Assembly: GCA_934650975.1 (NCBI GenBank)
Contig: CAKUFW010000032.1
Coordinates: 1-19,739, forward strand
Length of the DNA stretch: 19,739 nucleotides
Direction of reading: 5' to 3'
Origin: an uncultured Collinsella sp.
Lineage (GTDB): Bacteria > Actinomycetota > Coriobacteriia > Coriobacteriales > Coriobacteriaceae
Made by a program: the position numbers and the translations under genes. The notes under the pieces are model-generated. The model saw only the letters and a list, made by a program, of their open reading frames with translations, did not search any database and was not told the origin of the DNA. This document shows, piece after piece, positions 16,574-19,739 of this stretch. Every line of letters starts with the position of its first letter. Position 1 is the first letter of the stretch.

Positions 16574-16591
16574 TCGGGCGGCGCGGCCCGA
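16574..16591 (+). terminator. Weak hairpin after hypE
   Basis: TCGGGC pairs with GCCCGA over a six-base loop, 12 bp after the hypE stop. No T tract follows, so termination is uncertain. Confidence 0.3.
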
Positions 16592-16687
16592 TACACAGCA
16601 GTCAAAGTTGTTCAGATTCCAGACATGCCCGGCAAGCCAGCCCAGTATCATGGGATGCGCTTTATAACTCAAACGGCAGGAGCACCC

Positions 16688-17356
16688 ATGGCGGCAGCGT
16701 TTTCCCATGTGATTTTTGATCTGGACGGCACCATCCTCAACACGCTCGAGGACCTGGCGGCCGCCGGCAACCATACCTGCGAGGTGCACGGCTGGCCCAC
16801 GTTTGCCGTGGACGAGTACCGCTACAAGGTGGGCAACGGTATGCTCAAACTAGTCGAGCGCTTTATGCCCGCCGAGTATGCGGGCGACGGTCGCATGTTT
16901 GAGCAAACGCTTGCCGAGTTTAGGGCTTATTACGGTGAGCACAAGGAGGACCACACTGCCCCCTACGCCGGTACGATCGAAATGCTCGACCGCCTGCGCG
17001 CCGCGGGCGTTCAGCTTGCCGTGCTCACCAACAAGGATCACATTTCGGCAGCTCCGCTTATCGAGAAGTACTTTGGCCCCGAGCGCTTTGCGCTGGTACA
17101 GGGCCGCGTGGACGCATTTCCGCCCAAGCCCGAGGCGCCCGTCACGCTGCACGTGATGGAAGAGCTGGGGGCCGACCCGGCAACCACACTCTACGTGGGC
17201 GATTCCAATGTCGATGTTCTGACCGGTCACAATGCCGGCCTTAAGAGCGCCGGCGTCACCTGGGGCTTCCGCGGTCGCGCAGAGCTCGAAGCCGCTGGCG
17301 CCGACTACGTGGTGGACACCCAGGACGAGCTCGCCGCACTGATCTTGGGCGAGTAA
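16688..17356 (+). CDS. HAD-family phosphatase, phosphoglycolate phosphatase-like
   Basis: A 222-residue HAD subfamily IA hydrolase, the usual length for Gph-type phosphatases. Motif I is IFDLDGT (nucleophile D11, acid/base D13), motif II is VLTNKD, motif III uses the lysine in PPKPEAP, and motif IV is YVGDSNVD. A helical cap lies at about 17-85. This suggests a cytosolic phosphatase for a small phosphorylated metabolite such as 2-phosphoglycolate, but HAD substrates cannot be assigned from motifs alone. The start is ATG 16688 with AGGAG 6 nt upstream; an earlier in-frame ATG at 16625 lacks such a site. It follows hypE after 126 bp, where TATAAC (16663-16668) may be a -10 box, so it may have its own promoter. 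It converges with the lipoprotein gene. Confidence 0.9.
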   Translation: MAAAFSHVIFDLDGTILNTLEDLAAAGNHTCEVHGWPTFAVDEYRYKVGNGMLKLVERFMPAEYAGDGRMFEQTLAEFRAYYGEHKEDHTAPYAGTIEMLDRLRAAGVQLAVLTNKDHISAAPLIEKYFGPERFALVQGRVDAFPPKPEAPVTLHVMEELGADPATTLYVGDSNVDVLTGHNAGLKSAGVTWGFRGRAELEAAGADYVVDTQDELAALILGE

Positions 17357-17395
17357 CGAAGCCGACGCGCTACGCAGTCGCGGCGATTGTGCCGT

Positions 17396-17507
17396 GCGGA
17401 AACTGCGTCCCGTTTCGAGGCGTTATTCCGGGTCGCACTTTCCGCAACCCACCCCATCCGGAAACCGCGACCCGGAATTCGGCCAAAAACCGGGTCGCAT
17501 TTTCCCG
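17396..17507. repeat. Array of four alternating palindromic units
   Basis: A unit of about 17 bp, roughly GCGGAAA.NGCGACCCG, occurs four times in alternating orientation at 17396-17412, 17429-17445, 17458-17478 and 17490-17507. Adjacent units pair: units 1 and 2 match at 15 of 17, and units 2 and 3 at 18 of 20 including flanks. It is intergenic and resembles a BIME/REP cluster. Confidence 0.75.
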
Positions 17508-17532
17508 AGCGTCCGCGATGCACCAACCTCCC

Positions 17533-17579
17533 AAGGAGTGTCCCCAACTGCCGGCAGAAAAGGAACGTCCCCAAGTGCC
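17533..17579. repeat. Direct repeat pair, 27-bp period
   Basis: AAGGAGTGTCCCCAACTGCC (17533-17552) and AAGGAACGTCCCCAAGTGCC (17560-17579) agree at 17 of 20 bases. A perfect palindrome CTGCCGGCAG spans the end of the first copy. Confidence 0.7.
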
Positions 17580-17624
17580 ACCTTCCAACATCGGCAACGC
17601 CATAGGTTGAGAAAAAGTCAGCGA

Positions 17625-17722
17625 AAACCCGCCAGAGTGAGCAAGGTGCCTTGAAAGAGGAGGGCATTGACCTTCTGGTCATGCCCGACGATTGAAAGGC
17701 AGATTGCCGCTCTGGCGGGTTT
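17625..17722. repeat. 98-nt strongly foldable element, possible structured RNA or MITE
   Basis: The outer arms AAACCCGCCAGAG (17625-17637) and CTCTGGCGGGTTT (17710-17722) are perfect reverse complements. Inside, GCAA and TGCCTT (up to 17652) pair with TTGC and AAGGCA (17696 onward) across small internal loops. An apical hairpin GGGCAT(T)GACC-ttct-GGTCATGCCC (17662-17686) follows. TTGAAAG occurs on both sides of the large internal loop. The strand is not known; on the minus strand the closing stem runs into TTTT, which would suit a terminator of the lipoprotein transcript. Confidence 0.65.
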
Positions 17723-17735
17723 GCAGCGTCGAGCC

Positions 17736-17762
17736 GTTACGCGGTTCGTAGAACCGCGTAAC
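17736..17762 (-). terminator. Perfect hairpin immediately after the lipoprotein gene
   Basis: GTTACGCGGTTC (17736-17747) pairs perfectly with 17751-17762 across GTA, starting 3 nt after the stop codon on the minus strand. It lacks a T tract, so it may be a 3'-end stabiliser rather than a true terminator. Confidence 0.5.
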
Positions 17763-17765
17763 TAG

Positions 17766-18323
17766 TTAGCTCATCATGGCATTCATCATCTCGTTGGTTG
17801 CGGAATCGTCGGCAGACCACTCACCGTCGTCATTGCAGGTGTACTTGAAGGTGACCGTGGTGTCCTTGGTCTTAGCAGCCTTGGTCACATCGACCATAAC
17901 CTGGCCGGCCATCTTGTACAGCTCGTCATCGGAAGGCATCGAATCGAGTGCGGTGACCTTCTCCTGGTACTGGGTGGCAAAATCTTCAACGATCTGGTTC
18001 ATGGACTTGCAGGTAATGGTGACCTCGGCAGTTGCGGTGCCCTTGTCCTCATCGACCGTCACGTCGCCAATCTTGTAGTCGAAGCCCTCGAGATAGCTCT
18101 TGACGTACTCCTTGGGATCGATGCCCAGCTGCTCGAACTCATCGCCCGAGGCCTCTTCCAGGCCGGCGAGGAAGTCGTCGCCACCGTTTTTGACCTCGTC
18201 AAACTGCGTCGTAAGATCCTCGGTGATGAGCTCCTCAACCGAAGGGCCTCCGCAGCCGGAAAGCACAACCACGCACGCGACCAGAGCAGCCATCAGGGGC
18301 GCAAGCAGCAGCTTCTTCTTCAT
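17766..18323 (-). CDS. Secreted lipoprotein of unknown function
   Basis: A 185-residue lipoprotein. Residues 1-25 form a lipoprotein signal: MKKK, a hydrophobic core, then lipobox LSGC with the cysteine lipidated, so it is anchored to the outer face of the membrane. The mature part is acidic and soluble. It begins with a helical segment (VEELITEDLTTQFDEV) followed by beta-type segments (YKIGDVTVDEDKGTATAEVTITCKS and TTVTFKYTCNDDGEW) that resemble the DUF4878/DUF5105-type folds of small extracellular lipoproteins. This resemblance is by eye only. The start is ATG 18323, preceded by GGGAGGA; an in-frame ATG 13 codons upstream lacks such a site and would spoil the signal peptide. The gene stands alone with a candidate promoter upstream and is convergent with the phosphatase gene. 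Confidence 0.88.
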   Translation of the reverse strand: MKKKLLLAPLMAALVACVVVLSGCGGPSVEELITEDLTTQFDEVKNGGDDFLAGLEEASGDEFEQLGIDPKEYVKSYLEGFDYKIGDVTVDEDKGTATAEVTITCKSMNQIVEDFATQYQEKVTALDSMPSDDELYKMAGQVMVDVTKAAKTKDTTVTFKYTCNDDGEWSADDSATNEMMNAMMS

Positions 18324-18386
18324 GACATTCCTCCCAACAAGCGGCACCGCGCTTCCCAACACGGTGCACGTCGTAACAATAAGGCC

Positions 18387-18416
18387 ATACTAGCCGCTAA
18401 CGAACACCCTCGGCAA
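18387..18416 (-). promoter_or_regulatory. Candidate promoter of the lipoprotein gene
   Basis: On the minus strand, TTGCCG (18411-18416) and TAGTAT (18387-18392) are 18 bp apart, each matching four of six consensus bases. The leader of about 55 nt contains a small GCACCG/CGGTGC hairpin. Confidence 0.4.
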
Positions 18417-18503
18417 AGCAAAAGCGCAGTCGGCTCGATTTGACGTCCGAACGGTTTACCGGTCCGTCCAACGTGCATTAAAACGCATCCGGACCGTGCA
18501 ATC

Positions 18504-18534
18504 AAAAAAGGGTGGCCGGACAATCCGACCACCC
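18504..18534 (-). terminator. Rho-independent terminator of the EIIA gene
   Basis: On the minus strand an 11-bp stem (GGGTGGTCGGA with TCCGGCCACCC, one U-G pair) closes a three-base loop and is followed directly by six T. It lies 26 bp after the stop codon, a textbook terminator. Confidence 0.92.
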
Positions 18535-18559
18535 CAAAACACCCTATGGATGTCGCAAC

Positions 18560-19096
18560 TTACTTGCGGACAACCTTAACGATGGCGTCGCCGGCGGCGA
18601 CGGCGGAATCAGCCTCGACGGCGAGCTCGACATCGGCGAACTCGGCGGTGTTGGACACGGCCACGACAACGCAGTCCTTATAACCGGCAGCGGCGATCTT
18701 GGCGCGGTCGATCTTGAGCATGGGCTGGCCGGCCTTGACGACGTCATCGGCCTTGACGAAGCCCTCGAAGCCGTCGCCGTTCATGTTGACGGTATCGACG
18801 CCAACGTGCACCAGGACCTCGATGCCGCTATCGGACTGCAGGCCCACGGCGTGGCCCATGGTGACGGTCACCTTGCCGTCGCAGGGAGCGTAGACCAGAT
18901 CGTCCTCGGGCCACACGGCGCAGCCCTTGCCCAGAACCTCGCCACCAAAGACGGGGTCGGGCACGTCGGCCATCTTGATGACCTTGCCCTTGACGGGCGA
19001 GCACAGCACGTCGGCGCCGGCAGAAGCAGAGATGGAGGCAGGGGCAGCAGCAGCCGCGGGCTCAGCCTTCTTCTTGAACATATCAAACAGACCCAT
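18560..19096 (-). CDS. PTS glucose-type EIIA component
   Basis: A 178-residue stand-alone EIIA(Glc)-family protein (Crr-like). It receives phosphate from HPr and passes it to an EIIB domain of a sugar permease. The phosphorylated histidine is the one in GIEVLVHVGVDTV (residue about 100), and the partner histidine is in TMGHAVG. The KGKV, FGGEVLGKG and VYAPCDGKV segments match the family fold. The first 25 residues (MGLFDMFKKK and an Ala-rich stretch) form a flexible linker. The start at MGLFDMF follows GAGGAG by 8 nt; the longer frame from 19135 lies upstream of that site. It lies 151 bp downstream of a 6-phospho-beta-glucosidase gene on the same strand and has its own promoter and terminator. 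It could serve beta-glucoside uptake or act as a general EIIA. Confidence 0.95.
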   Translation of the reverse strand: MGLFDMFKKKAEPAAAAAPASISASAGADVLCSPVKGKVIKMADVPDPVFGGEVLGKGCAVWPEDDLVYAPCDGKVTVTMGHAVGLQSDSGIEVLVHVGVDTVNMNGDGFEGFVKADDVVKAGQPMLKIDRAKIAAAGYKDCVVVAVSNTAEFADVELAVEADSAVAAGDAIVKVVRK

Positions 19097-19117
19097 ACGT
19101 TTTCTCCTCTTGATTAA

Positions 19118-19133
19118 GCGCAACGTTTTGCGC
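19118..19133. promoter_or_regulatory. Perfect palindrome in the EIIA leader, candidate operator
   Basis: GCGCAACGTTTTGCGC has perfect six-base arms around a four-base centre. It begins about 6 bp downstream of the predicted start point and ends about 10 bp before the ribosome binding site. This placement suits a repressor operator, for example of the LacI or GntR type, or a leader hairpin. Confidence 0.45.
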
Positions 19134-19145
19134 ATGCTTATGGTG

Positions 19146-19174
19146 ATTATAGTGCCAAATGATCAAATTGCTAA
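19146..19174 (-). promoter_or_regulatory. Promoter of the EIIA gene
   Basis: On the minus strand, TTAGCA (19169-19174) and a perfect TATAAT (19146-19151) are separated by exactly 17 bp. The start point would be near 19139, giving a leader of about 43 nt. Confidence 0.75.
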
Positions 19175-19247
19175 GGCGGGGACTCGAATCGAGAGCCCTT
19201 CCAAGCCCTTCCCAAAACCTTTTCCCCAGTGGCACTCATATTGTCGA

Positions 19248-19739
<492 letters not shown>

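Noticed and set aside
16604..16620. Remnant of the hypF palindromic element (GTTGTTCAGATTCC)
   Set aside because: Only about eight contiguous bases match the element's arm, which is within chance for a window of this size.
19175..19210. tRNA-like T-loop text (GACTCGAATCG) near the EIIA promoter
   Set aside because: The flanking bases do not form a 5-bp T stem on either strand, and no acceptor or anticodon arms are present.

Overview
The window looks like a chromosomal segment of a gut Coriobacteriia member, most likely Collinsella or a close relative. The basis is GC-rich coding DNA with strong GGAG-type ribosome binding sites, Gram-positive surface features (a sortase-type tail and a lipobox lipoprotein), a NikR/Hyp hydrogenase-maturation set, PTS sugar genes, and intergenic palindromic repeats of a style I associate with Collinsella. 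This assignment rests on memory of the families, not on a search. Fifteen protein genes are supported. I saw no rRNA, tRNA, CRISPR array or transposase gene.

Left part (1-9137). A 2218-residue secreted, wall-anchored protein is encoded on the minus strand (235-6891). It has a signal peptide, a probable beta-helix N-terminal part, MBG/Ig-like domains, two tandem copies of a unit of about 460 residues, and a sortase tail. It is transcribed away from a LytTR response regulator and a GHKL (AgrC-like) sensor kinase whose genes overlap by one base. The divergent layout suggests, but does not prove, that this pair responds to the cell surface or controls the surface gene.

Middle (9138-11196). A minus-strand gene encodes what appears to be a uracil-DNA-glycosylase-fold protein without its catalytic motifs. 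It is divergent from thioredoxin trxA, which ends in a clear terminator. A small helical His-containing protein (82 aa) and a NikR-type nickel regulator follow as a tight pair.

Hydrogenase maturation block (11315-16561). hypF, hypC, hypD and hypE make and deliver the Fe(CN)2CO centre of [NiFe] hydrogenase. hypC, hypD and hypE form a tight operon with a recognisable promoter. The nickel-insertion genes hypA and hypB and the hydrogenase subunits are not in the window. The most unusual signal is inside hypF: an exactly 207-bp (69-codon) element bounded by 26-bp inverted repeats (25 of 26 matching) sits in frame with no stop codon. It resembles, in behaviour, the protein-inserted palindromic elements of Rickettsia. 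A separate perfect 25-bp inverted repeat lies between nikR and hypF.

Right part (16688-19739). A HAD phosphatase gene (gph-like) converges on a lipoprotein gene. Between them lie about 409 bp packed with repeats: a four-unit alternating palindrome array, a 27-bp-period direct repeat, a 98-nt strongly foldable element and a perfect hairpin. The minus strand then carries a PTS EIIA(Glc)-type protein with a good promoter, a palindrome just downstream of the predicted start point, and a textbook terminator. At the edge is the 3' part of a 6-phospho-beta-glucosidase gene, consistent with a beta-glucoside PTS locus continuing outside the window.
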